NCBI GenBank assembly: GCA_016784545.1
Contig: JADHUM010000009.1
Location: forward strand, 1-64,000
Length of the DNA stretch: 64,000 nt
Reading direction: 5' to 3'
Source: Candidatus Neomarinimicrobiota bacterium
Lineage (GTDB): Bacteria > Fidelibacterota > UBA8477 > JABMPR01
Position 1 is the stretch's first letter. Each line of letters opens with the position of its first letter. The position numbers and the translations under genes are program-made. The notes beneath the pieces were generated by a model. The model was not told the origin of the DNA. It did not search any database and saw nothing but the letters and a program-made list of their open reading frames with translations. Below, piece after piece: positions 8,502 through 18,598 of the stretch.

Positions 8502-11500
8502 TTGAAACTATTTTGTAAGCACTTCCAGTTAAACCGGTTAAGGGGGGTGGATCTGAATCTTTGGCGTCATACTGCACAAAGGATAATCATTCTTTTGCTG
8601 GGTCAGCTGATCCATTTATCCGCACAACAAAGTGACATTCGATTTGAGCACCTGTCTGTAGAGGATGGCCTCTCACAGAGGTATGTATTTGAGGTAGTCG
8701 CAGACTGCAAGGGGTATCTGTGGATTGCAACAGAGGACGGCTTGAATAAATACAATGGCTACAATTTTGAGGTTTTCAGGCATGACCCGGACGATCCAAC
8801 CAGTCTTGGGGGTAATATTCTTCGTCAGGCCCTTGAATCTCATGCCTATGGCGAGCATAAACTTTGGGTCTGTACTGTTGAAGGAGGATTGGCTTGCCTT
8901 GACTTGAGAACCGAACGCTTTACCAATTTTCGTTATGACCCCGATGATTCTACCTCAATCAGTAATAATAGTGTCTGGATTATCGAGGAAACCAACATTG
9001 GTGGAATCCCTGAGATCTGGGTGGGAGTCCAGGGGCTCGGCCTTGACAGGCTGGATATTAGGACGGGTAAGTTTAAAAGATATAGACTTGGCCACCTTGT
9101 AACAGATCTCTTTTACGATAGTAAGGGTGTGCTATGGGTTGGTACGTCTCGAAACGGACTCGGTCATTATAATCCTGAAACAGATGATTTTACTTGGTCG
9201 GTACAAGATCGATCTGATCCCAAAAGCCTGGGTGGCAGGGGTGTCTATGATATGACGGAAGATCGATTCGGTACACTTTATGTTGGCACCTCTAAATCAG
9301 TTGACAGAATAACCTCGTCCAGAGATGACCTGAGCGAGATCACATTCAAACACTATCAACATGATCCAAAAGATCCGAATTCCATGAGCGGCTATGAGGG
9401 AGAATACCTCTTCGAAGATGCAATGGGAAATTTGTGGTTCTCAAACTATGGACGGGGAATGAATATATTTCACCGCGAAACCAATACTTTTACCAGATTT
9501 CTCTACGATCCCAATAACCCTCACAGCATAGGGTCAGATATCATCTTTTCAATTTGTGATGACAAATCAGGGATAGTCTGGTTTGGTCATGTAAATGGAA
9601 TCAGTAAGTGGGATCCCCAAAAGGCAGCCTTTTCTCGTTATGAACATTCAGTTATTGGTCCAACCGGTCTTGAAAATAAGTGGGTCACCTCCGTACTGAC
9701 TACTCAAGCAGGTGACAAGGAGCTAATATGGGTGGGCACGATTGGGGGTGGGCTATGTCGCTACGATAGATCCACGGGAGCATCGAAATGGTACCTACCA
9801 GAAAGTGGGAATCCGAATGCACTTCAGAATAATGCAGTGCTAACGCTGACCCTCTCCAAGCCCGGGCAGATTTTGATTGGCACACTCGAGGAAGTCTACG
9901 TACTAGAATTATTGACAGATCGAATAAGCATCATCAAAACACATTCTGGTCCCATCCAATCCAGCTATACTGGGCCCTCTGGTTTTACCTGGATTGCTGC
10001 TTCCAATTACGTTGATAAATATGATCCCATGAGTGGCGAAACAACCTCGATTATGAATCAACGTGCCTACGCCGTCCACGAAACACCCTACAAGGATCAA
10101 TCATATCTATGGGTTGGGACGTTCAGAAAAGGACTATTAAGAGTCGATCTGAAAAGCAACGATGAGACTTGGTATACACACAATGCCAATGACCCTTTAA
10201 CTATCTCTAATGATATGGTGGAAGCTCTATACACATCAGATTTCAAGGGACATCAGGTCCTCTGGGTGGGAACCATGGCAGGCCTGGATATCTATGATTA
10301 TGAATCTGAAACCTTTCGCCATTATACGATGAAGGATGGTTTACCCCATAATCACATCCTGGATCTTCAGGAAGACAATCAGGGAAGCCTCTGGATTACC
10401 ACAAAACTTGGTCTTTCGCGATTTAATCCTCAGACAGAAACTTTTAAATCATTCTGGAAAGAGGATGGTCTCCCCAGCGATGGGTATGAATTCGAGTCTA
10501 TCCATAGAAGCGGCACAGGAGAGATCTTTGTAGGTGGAGATAAGGGTTTGGTTTCCTTTTTTCCCGATAGTTTAAAGGAGAATACTCAGGCACCCAGCAT
10601 TGTCCTCACAGACTTTAAACTATTCCATGAATCCGTCCCAGTTCGATCGAAAACTGAACCCGGAAAGGGATTCTCGATTCCGAAGCATATCTCTTACATG
10701 AAGGAATTGAATCTGACATACAGACAGAACATATTTACTCTGGAATTTTCAGCTCTTGATTTTCATAGCCCCAGAAAAAATCAATACGCATATCATCTCG
10801 GAGGCTTTGAGGATGATTGGAACTATGTAGATGCTACCAAGCGCGAAGTAACCTACACAAACCTGGATCCAGGAAACTATACCTTTAGGGTCAAGGGATC
10901 CAACAATGACGGTGTGTGGAATGAACAGGGGGTCTCACTGAAAATCATCATCTCACCGCCCTGGTGGGAAACACAGTGGGCCTACCTGGGCTATTTATTG
11001 GTTCTGGGTGGAATGATGGTGGCATTTTGGCGTTTTCAGGTCAGCAAAATTAAACTCCGGCATCAAGTCGAATTGGAACATCTCGCAGCAGAACATTATC
11101 ATGAATTGGATGAGCATAAATCCCGATTCATGGCCAACATATCCCATGAGTTTCGCACGCCCCTCACACTCATCCTGGGACCTGTGAGCAATCTCATGAA
11201 TCAGATTAAAGATCATGACATGCGTGATGACCTTCACCTCATCCAGAGACAAGCAAAAAGGTTGTTGGAGTTGGTGATCCAGCTTCTTGATATCTCCAAA
11301 TTAGAAGACAAGCAGATGATCCTCCAGGCATCCCAACAGAATATTGTCCCCCTCATTAAAGGCTTGGTGGATTCGTTTGGATCTCTGGCAGAGCGCAACA
11401 CCATAGATCTTAAGTTTGAAGCGGCTAAAGAGAATGTCCAGCTGTATGTTGAGAAAGATGCCATGGTTAAGATTCTCAATAATTTACTCTCAAATGCCTT

Positions 11501-12707
11501 CAAATTCTCAGGTGCTGGCAAGTCTATCAAAGTGAGTCTAAGCCAGAGTCCAGATTCCCCCTTAAGCAGTGAGGGGGAGGTCATAATTCGTGTTTCAGAT
11601 ACGGGTATTGGGATACCAGAGAATCATTTGGACAAGGTCTTTGACCGTTTTCATCAGGTGGACAATACAGAAACCAGGCAATGGGGGGGCACCGGGATTG
11701 GGCTTGCGCTTTCTAAAGAGTTGGTAGAATTGCACGGTGGAACCATCTCTGTTGACAGCAACCCAGATGTAGGTACAGTTTTTACCATCCGTCTGCCCAG
11801 AGGTAAGCAACACCTCAATGCCCACAAAATCGTGCATGCTGACTATATCACAAACCAGGATTCTGATACTGTGACAGTACCTGACCTGGATCAAGAAGGG
11901 GGTGGTCCTCAGAGTGAGGAAAATCGGGGCGAAGCATTGCCAATTCTTCTCATTGTGGAGGACAACCTTGATGTCCGCAACTATATCAGAGGCTATCTGG
12001 ACAAACAATATCAATGTTATGAAGCGGTAGATGGTCAGGATGGACTTAATAGGGTAAGAGAGCTTGTTCCTGATCTGGTAATCAGTGATGTGATGATGCC
12101 CAAGATGAATGGGTTGGAGTTTTGCCGCCAGGTGAAGACTGATGAGCGTACCAGTCATATTCCAGTTCTCATGCTGACGGCCAAGGCAGACCTTGATAGT
12201 AAGGTCAAAGGCCTGGAGACAGGGGCTGATGCGTATCTCACAAAACCTTTTGAAGCGCTGGAATTAAAGATACGTATCAAAAATTTGATAGATCAAAGAC
12301 AGGCCTTACGGGAGCGTTTTCAGAGGGAATTCAGTCTCATCCCGTCTGACATGAATATTTCATCCATGGACAAACAGTTCCTGGAACGGGCTGTGCAGAT
12401 TATTAGTGATCAATTGAGTGATCCAGATTTTAAAGTCGATAGCTTCGCTCAAAACATATACATGAGTCGTCAACAGCTAAACCGAAAATTGAAAGCACTC
12501 ACTGGTCGAACCGCTGTGGAGTTTGTTCGACAGATACGTCTCAAGCGCGCTGCTATGCTGCTCCAGAATAATCATGCCACCATCACAGAAATTGCCTATC
12601 AGGTAGGCTTCTCAAATCCCTCACACTTCTCCCGTTCCTTCAATGAGGAATTTGGGAAGTCTCCCTCTGCATTTTTATCTGACCAGAAAAAGAGCAATTC
12701 GGAATAA
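8502..12707 (+). CDS. Hybrid two-component system protein (propeller sensor, kinase, receiver, AraC output)
   Basis: This 1401-residue one-protein signalling chain starts at TTG 8502; a GTG near residue 16 is an alternative start. An export signal (LLLGQLIHLSAQ) is followed by two-component propeller repeats up to about residue 700 (recurrent LWVGT and GLSRFNP blades). Next come a Y_Y_Y domain (about 740-830, PGNYTFRVKGSNNDG), one membrane helix, HisKA with His near 881 (NISHEFRTPLTLILGP) and the ATPase domain. A receiver domain follows (about 1146-1265, acceptor Asp near 1195 in VISDVMMPKMNG), then an AraC-type helix-turn-helix (about 1300-1395, VGFSNPSHFSRSF). In Bacteroidota such proteins sense periplasmic glycans and activate neighbouring uptake or degradation genes. 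The secreted propeller protein just downstream is the obvious candidate target. Confidence 0.95.
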   Translation: MKLFCKHFQLNRLRGVDLNLWRHTAQRIIILLLGQLIHLSAQQSDIRFEHLSVEDGLSQRYVFEVVADCKGYLWIATEDGLNKYNGYNFEVFRHDPDDPTSLGGNILRQALESHAYGEHKLWVCTVEGGLACLDLRTERFTNFRYDPDDSTSISNNSVWIIEETNIGGIPEIWVGVQGLGLDRLDIRTGKFKRYRLGHLVTDLFYDSKGVLWVGTSRNGLGHYNPETDDFTWSVQDRSDPKSLGGRGVYDMTEDRFGTLYVGTSKSVDRITSSRDDLSEITFKHYQHDPKDPNSMSGYEGEYLFEDAMGNLWFSNYGRGMNIFHRETNTFTRFLYDPNNPHSIGSDIIFSICDDKSGIVWFGHVNGISKWDPQKAAFSRYEHSVIGPTGLENKWVTSVLTTQAGDKELIWVGTIGGGLCRYDRSTGASKWYLPESGNPNALQNNAVLTLTLSKPGQILIGTLEEVYVLELLTDRISIIKTHSGPIQSSYTGPSGFTWIAASNYVDKYDPMSGETTSIMNQRAYAVHETPYKDQSYLWVGTFRKGLLRVDLKSNDETWYTHNANDPLTISNDMVEALYTSDFKGHQVLWVGTMAGLDIYDYESETFRHYTMKDGLPHNHILDLQEDNQGSLWITTKLGLSRFNPQTETFKSFWKEDGLPSDGYEFESIHRSGTGEIFVGGDKGLVSFFPDSLKENTQAPSIVLTDFKLFHESVPVRSKTEPGKGFSIPKHISYMKELNLTYRQNIFTLEFSALDFHSPRKNQYAYHLGGFEDDWNYVDATKREVTYTNLDPGNYTFRVKGSNNDGVWNEQGVSLKIIISPPWWETQWAYLGYLLVLGGMMVAFWRFQVSKIKLRHQVELEHLAAEHYHELDEHKSRFMANISHEFRTPLTLILGPVSNLMNQIKDHDMRDDLHLIQRQAKRLLELVIQLLDISKLEDKQMILQASQQNIVPLIKGLVDSFGSLAERNTIDLKFEAAKENVQLYVEKDAMVKILNNLLSNAFKFSGAGKSIKVSLSQSPDSPLSSEGEVIIRVSDTGIGIPENHLDKVFDRFHQVDNTETRQWGGTGIGLALSKELVELHGGTISVDSNPDVGTVFTIRLPRGKQHLNAHKIVHADYITNQDSDTVTVPDLDQEGGGPQSEENRGEALPILLIVEDNLDVRNYIRGYLDKQYQCYEAVDGQDGLNRVRELVPDLVISDVMMPKMNGLEFCRQVKTDERTSHIPVLMLTAKADLDSKVKGLETGADAYLTKPFEALELKIRIKNLIDQRQALRERFQREFSLIPSDMNISSMDKQFLERAVQIISDQLSDPDFKVDSFAQNIYMSRQQLNRKLKALTGRTAVEFVRQIRLKRAAMLLQNNHATITEIAYQVGFSNPSHFSRSFNEEFGKSPSAFLSDQKKSNSE

Positions 12708-12864
12708 AATTCTCTGAGCCTCCACGCTCACAAACATCTCAACGTAAAAACCCCCTGATATTGTTGAAAATGTTCCATATAGGATAGGATTGGTTCCATC
12801 TGTGATAGTCCTAATTACCTGAATAGTGTAAACTTGTATCAAAATATTCAGGAAGGGGACACTT

Positions 12865-15800
12865 ATGCGACGTTTTGGAGTAATTGTATTAATTCTGATG
12901 GTGCTTTGCAGTTGGGCTTGGGGGCAAACAGCACTTGATTTTGGTCAGATCTGGCACAAACCCAATGAAGAACCACTCATCTATACCATAGGAGATTCCG
13001 GAGCCTGGAACGGAAGTGGTGATATGTGGGATTGGAATTGGGGTCATGTCCTCCAGGATGCTGATACCTTCAAATTGTACATCGGTGGTTCAGATGGAAC
13101 CAATTTCAGCATAGGGATGTGGCACACAATGGATCTTGAATCCGGCTGGACAGAGTATGCCGGGAACCCCGTTCTCGAGCGTTCAGCCACGGGTTGGGAC
13201 TCCTGTCACGTGGGTGGTCCCATGGTCATCAAGGACGGTGCTATCTACAAAATGTGGTACACAGGGACGGCATACCTGCCCACTCATGGTCGCAACAAGA
13301 CCATCGGATATGCTACCAGCACAGATGGGGTTAATTGGGACAAACATTCAGGTCCGGTCATCAATCCGACTCAGTTCATTGATGACGGTGATTATGTCTG
13401 GCTTCGAAATCCCTTCGTAATCCAGGATGCTGACACTTTCAAGATGTGGTTAGGTGTTTCAAAGGTGGATCCCACCTTCGAGGCCATTCACTATGCTTAC
13501 TCCCTTGATGGTGTGAATTGGACCTTCCCCAGCGGAGAACCTGTCCTGACACCTAAAACCAATCGTTGGTTAGAAATACCATCTGTTCACAAAATAGGTG
13601 GTCAATATGTGATGTGGGCCATGGAAGGTGGTTATGGTGCTGGTTATGCAGCTGAAACAATCATCGCTCAATCATCAGATGGGATTCACTGGAGACGTGA
13701 TGAGCTCTACAATCCTGTGCTGAGAAGGGATGCCGTTGGTAATTTTGGTGCCACCGGTGTCGGGATATATGATGTGATAGAGACGGATGAGGGGCTTAGT
13801 GCCATCTACGGCGGTTGGGATGCTAGCATGATCAATCATGTTGGTTTAGCTAAATATAACCCCACTATGGTTCCAGCAGGCGATGTGTCCGGAACCTGGA
13901 CCAAGGCTGAATCACCTTATCGAGTTCAGGGTGAACTCACCATTCCTGATGGCGAGACTCTCACCATTGAAGCGGGAACAACCATTGAATTTTTAACACA
14001 TGCCCCCTTGCTAGTACAAGGGCAATTGCTTGCTGTGGGAAGTGAGGCTGAAGTTATTCGGTTTATGGTAGACGATACGCTGGGCTTCTCGGTTTTAAAC
14101 TCTACACTGGGTGTGTGGGATGGGATTCTCTTCAATAATATTGCTACAGTGAATGATTCCTCGCTGTTGAAATACTGCGAAATACAATACGCGAAGAGTT
14201 TTTCAAATTCTGGTGGGTGGACTGGGGGTGGACTGACTATTTTTAATAGTAGCAAAATAAGAGTAGAAAATAGCTACATCCACCATAATCGGGCATTAAG
14301 CAACTATCTGGATGTACAAGCCGTTGGGGGGGGTATGTTTATAAGTGATGGTGCTCACCCTGAAATTGTTAACAATGAGATTAGTGATAATGTAGCCAAA
14401 AATTTTATTGATAATATTGGGGCACAGGGTGGTGGGATTATGATATATGAGACATCTCATCCTTTGATTCAGGGCAACAAAATTCACAGTAATCATGCAG
14501 ATGATACTGGTGGCGGTATATCCATTATTAGTGACTGCAATCCAATGATTATTGGAAACCTCATTTACTCGAATACGGCCATAAGCAATTCGGGTCAATT
14601 GGGATATGGTGGAGGTGTTTCCATAGTCTGGGATTCGGATCCAATCTTTATCAACAACACGATAGCGAATAACCGAGCCGTCTGGGGTGGAGGTGGTGTA
14701 TACTTCAATGGTGCGAGGGCCAAATTCATCAATACAATCATAGCGGATAATATTCGGATGAATGCCAATGAGTGGGAAAATTGGGGACATAATATGGCTA
14801 TGTATGGGAATACGATGAGTACCCGTACCATAGATGTTTACAATTCATGTCTCGAAGGTGGAATCGAGTCAATCATGTGGGGCGTTGGAAATACAGGAGA
14901 CCCGGGCCATGTCAATTTCGAGGAAAGCCTTTCTATTGATCCACATCTGGTTACTGATTATTCTCTAAATACATCTCGCTCGGCTTGTATCGGTGCTGGC
15001 ACATCCACTTGTGTCATTGATGGTGTCACCTACCACGCACCTTCCCAGGATGTGACTGGACATATCCGTCCAGATCCTGTGGGGTCATCACCTGATATGG
15101 GGGCCTTTGAATCCAATCTTTCAGGTCATAGAGTTACCAGCGCCTGGAACTGGTGGCATTGGCCAGGTAATCCAGTGTTTTCACCTGGAGTAGAGGGTAG
15201 CTATGATGGCGTGGCTGTATATGCTCCGGAGGTGTTGTTCTATGAGGGACAATATCACATGTGGTACACTGGAGATGATGGATTAAGAAAACGAATCTGC
15301 CACGCTACCTCTTCAGATGGGATAAACTGGGATCGCGATCCAGGCAACCCTGTTTTGACAAGTGACCCGGCCGGGTGGCAGGACGAATATCTAGAAATGC
15401 CACGGGTGGTCATTGTGGATGATCTCTTCCATATGTGGTTCAGAACAAATGCCAGAGCAGGTCATGCGACTTCTCTAGATGGGACGAATTGGACCTTAAC
15501 ACCAGGACCCGTTCTGGAAGGCAGCTCCGGAACATGGGATTCAGACTTTGTTGTCTTCTCAGATGTCATATACCAGGACTCATTGTTCCACGGTTGGTAT
15601 ATAGGCACGCGTGCTGCTGTTGCCCGTGTCGGATTCGCCACATCACCTGATGGAATAGAATGGACCAAAGATGTGGAAAACAATCCCGTTTTCGACCCCA
15701 GCGAGAATGGATGGGATAGTCAAGATCTATATGCATCTTCAGTGGTGTTCAACGGGGAGTATTACTACATGTGGTACTTTGCCCATGACAACACAAACTC

Positions 15801-16329
15801 CTTTACCATCGGCAGGGCCACATCCATGAATGGCATCGACTGGAATCGGACAACCGTAACCGAACCAGAGATAGGATTTGGGGAGTCCGGGTCGTGGAAT
15901 GAGACAGCATCTTATTATCCCACAGTTCTTCTTAATCAAGGGGGGTATGAGATCTGGTATACTGGTTGGTCAGCAAATTCCAATATCGATCAAATTGGCT
16001 ATGCTTCTATGGAGCCTGTTGATGTGGAAACCAGATATGTTGAGATGCCTCAAAGTTTTATGCTAAGCCAGAACTTTCCCAATCCCTTCAACCCCATGAC
16101 CCATATCAGGTATTCATTACCTGAGAGTGGAGATATTCGCCTGGTGGTTTACGATCTGCTGGGTCGGGAAGTAGTGGAGTTGGTTAGTGACCATCGGAGT
16201 GTCGGTAACTATGAGACAACCTGGTATGGTCTGGACCGTCACGGTAACCAGGTGAGTACAGGTGTCTATTTTGCCCGACTTGAAGCTGGACGGAATGTAG
16301 ATGTCATCAAAATGCTTTATCTGAAATAA
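12865..16329 (+). CDS. Secreted protein: GH43/GH130-like propeller, parallel beta-helix, second propeller, T9SS sorting domain
   Basis: A 1154-residue protein with a signal peptide (about 1-20) after an AGGAAGGGG site. Residues about 30-330 have blades of the form YKMWYTGTA ... IGYATSTDGVNWDK, as in five-bladed GH43/GH130/GH32-like propellers. Residues about 345-740 form a right-handed parallel beta-helix (repeated NNxIxxNxAxxxGGG). Residues about 760-1050 are a second propeller with the same WYTG and ATSSDGINWDR motifs. The last 85 residues are a type IX sorting domain (NFPNPFNPMTHIRYSLPE). Catalytic residues could not be assigned, so enzymatic activity is uncertain; it may only bind glycans. 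It lies just after the hybrid sensor that could control it. Confidence 0.85.
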   Translation: MRRFGVIVLILMVLCSWAWGQTALDFGQIWHKPNEEPLIYTIGDSGAWNGSGDMWDWNWGHVLQDADTFKLYIGGSDGTNFSIGMWHTMDLESGWTEYAGNPVLERSATGWDSCHVGGPMVIKDGAIYKMWYTGTAYLPTHGRNKTIGYATSTDGVNWDKHSGPVINPTQFIDDGDYVWLRNPFVIQDADTFKMWLGVSKVDPTFEAIHYAYSLDGVNWTFPSGEPVLTPKTNRWLEIPSVHKIGGQYVMWAMEGGYGAGYAAETIIAQSSDGIHWRRDELYNPVLRRDAVGNFGATGVGIYDVIETDEGLSAIYGGWDASMINHVGLAKYNPTMVPAGDVSGTWTKAESPYRVQGELTIPDGETLTIEAGTTIEFLTHAPLLVQGQLLAVGSEAEVIRFMVDDTLGFSVLNSTLGVWDGILFNNIATVNDSSLLKYCEIQYAKSFSNSGGWTGGGLTIFNSSKIRVENSYIHHNRALSNYLDVQAVGGGMFISDGAHPEIVNNEISDNVAKNFIDNIGAQGGGIMIYETSHPLIQGNKIHSNHADDTGGGISIISDCNPMIIGNLIYSNTAISNSGQLGYGGGVSIVWDSDPIFINNTIANNRAVWGGGGVYFNGARAKFINTIIADNIRMNANEWENWGHNMAMYGNTMSTRTIDVYNSCLEGGIESIMWGVGNTGDPGHVNFEESLSIDPHLVTDYSLNTSRSACIGAGTSTCVIDGVTYHAPSQDVTGHIRPDPVGSSPDMGAFESNLSGHRVTSAWNWWHWPGNPVFSPGVEGSYDGVAVYAPEVLFYEGQYHMWYTGDDGLRKRICHATSSDGINWDRDPGNPVLTSDPAGWQDEYLEMPRVVIVDDLFHMWFRTNARAGHATSLDGTNWTLTPGPVLEGSSGTWDSDFVVFSDVIYQDSLFHGWYIGTRAAVARVGFATSPDGIEWTKDVENNPVFDPSENGWDSQDLYASSVVFNGEYYYMWYFAHDNTNSFTIGRATSMNGIDWNRTTVTEPEIGFGESGSWNETASYYPTVLLNQGGYEIWYTGWSANSNIDQIGYASMEPVDVETRYVEMPQSFMLSQNFPNPFNPMTHIRYSLPESGDIRLVVYDLLGREVVELVSDHRSVGNYETTWYGLDRHGNQVSTGVYFARLEAGRNVDVIKMLYLK

Positions 16330-16374
16330 TACTGTTTTTCAGGATTGATGCAAATTCTAGATATGGGGAAAATC

Positions 16375-17655
16375 ATGCAAAAACGTACCTTATTTCTGGT
16401 TTTATTAGTTTCGAATTTGCTCTGGAGTCAAGAATTCACGCTTCATATCCCAAGCATAGAGCATGAGTATATGATACCTGTTGATACTTCATTTAATCAA
16501 ATTTTCATTGGTTATTATGATGATGATCGACCAGATTCAAATATAGAATATCTCGATTTTACTTTTGCCAATAACAACTCTACGGTGGTAGAGTATAGAT
16601 TGACGTGTTTTATACCTGTGAATGAAAATGCTCCCATAGCTACTGATACGTTGCAGTTTGAACCAACTTCCTTTTCCACGGTTGATAGTCTCTTGGTTGA
16701 ACAAATAGGTTTTAACGGAGAGGAGCTCCTTGGGATTAGATATGTCGACCTACCCGGAGACTCCATCTCAGGGTTTTCCCTCCAGCTATTTAATGACTCA
16801 AGCTCATTCCAGGAGGGATTCCTGAGCTTTGCAATCGCAAGTGATACCACCTCAAACTGGTTGAGCTTCCAGCCGCTCTCCCAGGGCAATATTTGGAATT
16901 ATTCCCCCTACGCTTTCTATACTGGTTTACGAAATGAAATTGTTGATACTTATAGTAATGCAGATACTTCATTTTACAGAGTTGAAACCCAGATATTGCA
17001 TCACAATCTATCGGGCGATAGTCTTGCTGTGGACACATCGATTGTGTATACCCTGGATGGGAATCTTCACCAGATTCATCAGGGGCAAGGATTTACACAC
17101 GGCATCCCGGTGCACTTTTGTGCCTTAGAGACGTTTAATCCGGGATCAAGGGATGGCCTTCTTATAAGGACTGATGGGTCGATTGATTATGGGGTATGGT
17201 GTAACGGGATGGTCTATTCTGAACAATTTTGGAGATATGCTCTTGGCCATTATTGGAGTTATGCCTTTCATGCAGCGTTGGGAGTGGTAAACGTTCTTAT
17301 TGGCAGCACAATCGACGGAGTAACCACTGGAGATATTGGGGATCTCGTCGGAATTGATGAAAAACCCTTAGCAGTCCCCGCTGATTTCCTATTAAGTATC
17401 TTCCCCAATCCCTTCAATCCCATGACCCATATCAGGTATTCATTACCTGAGAATGGAAATATTCGTCTGGTGGTCTATGATCTCCTGGGGCGGGAGGTGA
17501 TCGAGCTTGTAAACGATCACAGAAGCGTTGGTAATTATGAAACCACCTGGTATGGGTTGGATCGGCATGGCCGACAGATGAGTACCGGTGTCTATTTCGC
17601 TCGACTGGAAGCAGGCCGTCATGTGGATGTCATCAAAATGTTGTTCCTCAAATAG
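16375..17655 (+). CDS. Secreted T9SS-targeted protein of unknown function
   Basis: ATG 16375 was chosen over the in-frame TTG 16345 and ATG 16348 because a GGGGAAAA site precedes it and MQKRTLFLVLLVSNLLWSQE is a clean signal peptide; this leaves 426 residues. The first 340 residues match no family I recognise. They are rich in Asp, Ser and aromatic residues, consistent with a beta-sandwich surface protein. The C-terminal domain of about 85 residues (IFPNPFNPMTHIRYSLPE to the end) is almost the same as that of the preceding gene, at DNA as well as protein level. It lies 45 bases after that gene, probably in one transcript ending at 17704-17737. Confidence 0.8.
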   Translation: MQKRTLFLVLLVSNLLWSQEFTLHIPSIEHEYMIPVDTSFNQIFIGYYDDDRPDSNIEYLDFTFANNNSTVVEYRLTCFIPVNENAPIATDTLQFEPTSFSTVDSLLVEQIGFNGEELLGIRYVDLPGDSISGFSLQLFNDSSSFQEGFLSFAIASDTTSNWLSFQPLSQGNIWNYSPYAFYTGLRNEIVDTYSNADTSFYRVETQILHHNLSGDSLAVDTSIVYTLDGNLHQIHQGQGFTHGIPVHFCALETFNPGSRDGLLIRTDGSIDYGVWCNGMVYSEQFWRYALGHYWSYAFHAALGVVNVLIGSTIDGVTTGDIGDLVGIDEKPLAVPADFLLSIFPNPFNPMTHIRYSLPENGNIRLVVYDLLGREVIELVNDHRSVGNYETTWYGLDRHGRQMSTGVYFARLEAGRHVDVIKMLFLK

Positions 17656-17703
17656 GATTATTGGCTGATAGTAATTTCTACCTCCTGAAGCCAATGTCAT
17701 AGG

Positions 17704-17737
17704 GAAGCCCCCACTTGTCAGGGGGCTTCTTTTTTTA
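17704..17737 (+). terminator. Strong Rho-independent terminator
   Basis: GAAGCCCCC (17704-17712) pairs perfectly with GGGGGCTTC (17721-17729) around an eight-base loop, followed by a run of T. It closes the two-gene T9SS unit. Confidence 0.92.
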
Positions 17738-17836
17738 TCTCACTGAAGGTTGTATCCCAGATAATATTTCAAGATGTTGCGTTGTATATTAGCGACACTT
17801 AAGAAATTCTTAAATATCTATTGATAAAGGTCTTCC

Positions 17837-18598
17837 ATGAAAACGAGTTCAACCCTTGATGTACAAAATCAACATGTAACCATTCGCTCATTCACCAATG
17901 AGGATATCCCTGAGAAAATGCTCATGAATATTCTCGAAGCAGCCAGAAGAGCGCCAACCAGCAGCAATATGCAGGCATATAGTATTATTGTTGTTAAAGA
18001 TCCCGGCGTAAAAAGGGAACTGGCTGTATTGGCCGGCAATCAGAAGCAGATTGAAACTTGCCCCGTTTTCCTGGCCTTTTGCGCAGACTTGCATCGACTC
18101 AGCAAGGTCTGTGAATTACATGCTGTTGAAATGACCAACAACCTGGAAACCTTTCTAATCTCTACTATTGATGCCTCATTGGTGGGGATGTCGGTCCAGA
18201 CCGGTGCAGAATCCCTGGGTTTGGGAGCTGTGATGATTGGTGCCATGCGCAACCATCCCGCTGAAGTTGCCAAACTACTTGGGCTTCCGCAGCAAGTATA
18301 TGTCACCTTCGGCATGTGTCTGGGGTGGCCGGTGAAGCAAAATATTCCACCTCAAAAACCGCGGCTGCCTAAAGAACTGGTCATCCATAGTGAGAAGTAC
18401 AATCAAACCAATCCCATTGATCAAATTAAAGTCCATGATGAAGAATTGGCCCAACACTATGTATCACTGGGTAAGAATATGCATGCTGCTGCCTGGTCTG
18501 GTGTTATAGCCAGAAGTCTAGGAGGGTCCTTGCGACCTGAAAACCTGCAAATACTATCTGACCTGGGTTTCAATATATGCTCCCTATCAGATGACTGA
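17837..18598 (+). CDS. NfsA/FRP-type flavin nitroreductase
   Basis: A 253-residue cytoplasmic flavoprotein. RRAPTSSNMQAYSIIVV is the N-terminal FMN-binding segment of the oxygen-insensitive NADPH nitroreductase family. VGMSVQTGAESLGLGAVMIG and the GMCLGWP segment followed by PRLPKELVIH match the NfsA/flavin reductase subgroup. Such enzymes reduce nitroaromatics, quinones or free flavin with NAD(P)H; the physiological substrate is unknown. It overlaps the following SDR gene by eight bases, implying translational coupling and perhaps a joint redox role. Confidence 0.88.
   Translation: MKTSSTLDVQNQHVTIRSFTNEDIPEKMLMNILEAARRAPTSSNMQAYSIIVVKDPGVKRELAVLAGNQKQIETCPVFLAFCADLHRLSKVCELHAVEMTNNLETFLISTIDASLVGMSVQTGAESLGLGAVMIGAMRNHPAEVAKLLGLPQQVYVTFGMCLGWPVKQNIPPQKPRLPKELVIHSEKYNQTNPIDQIKVHDEELAQHYVSLGKNMHAAAWSGVIARSLGGSLRPENLQILSDLGFNICSLSDD

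Noticed and set aside
11595-12158. 187-codon minus-strand frame
   Set aside because: Antisense to the kinase and receiver domains of the hybrid sensor; composition fits a shadow.
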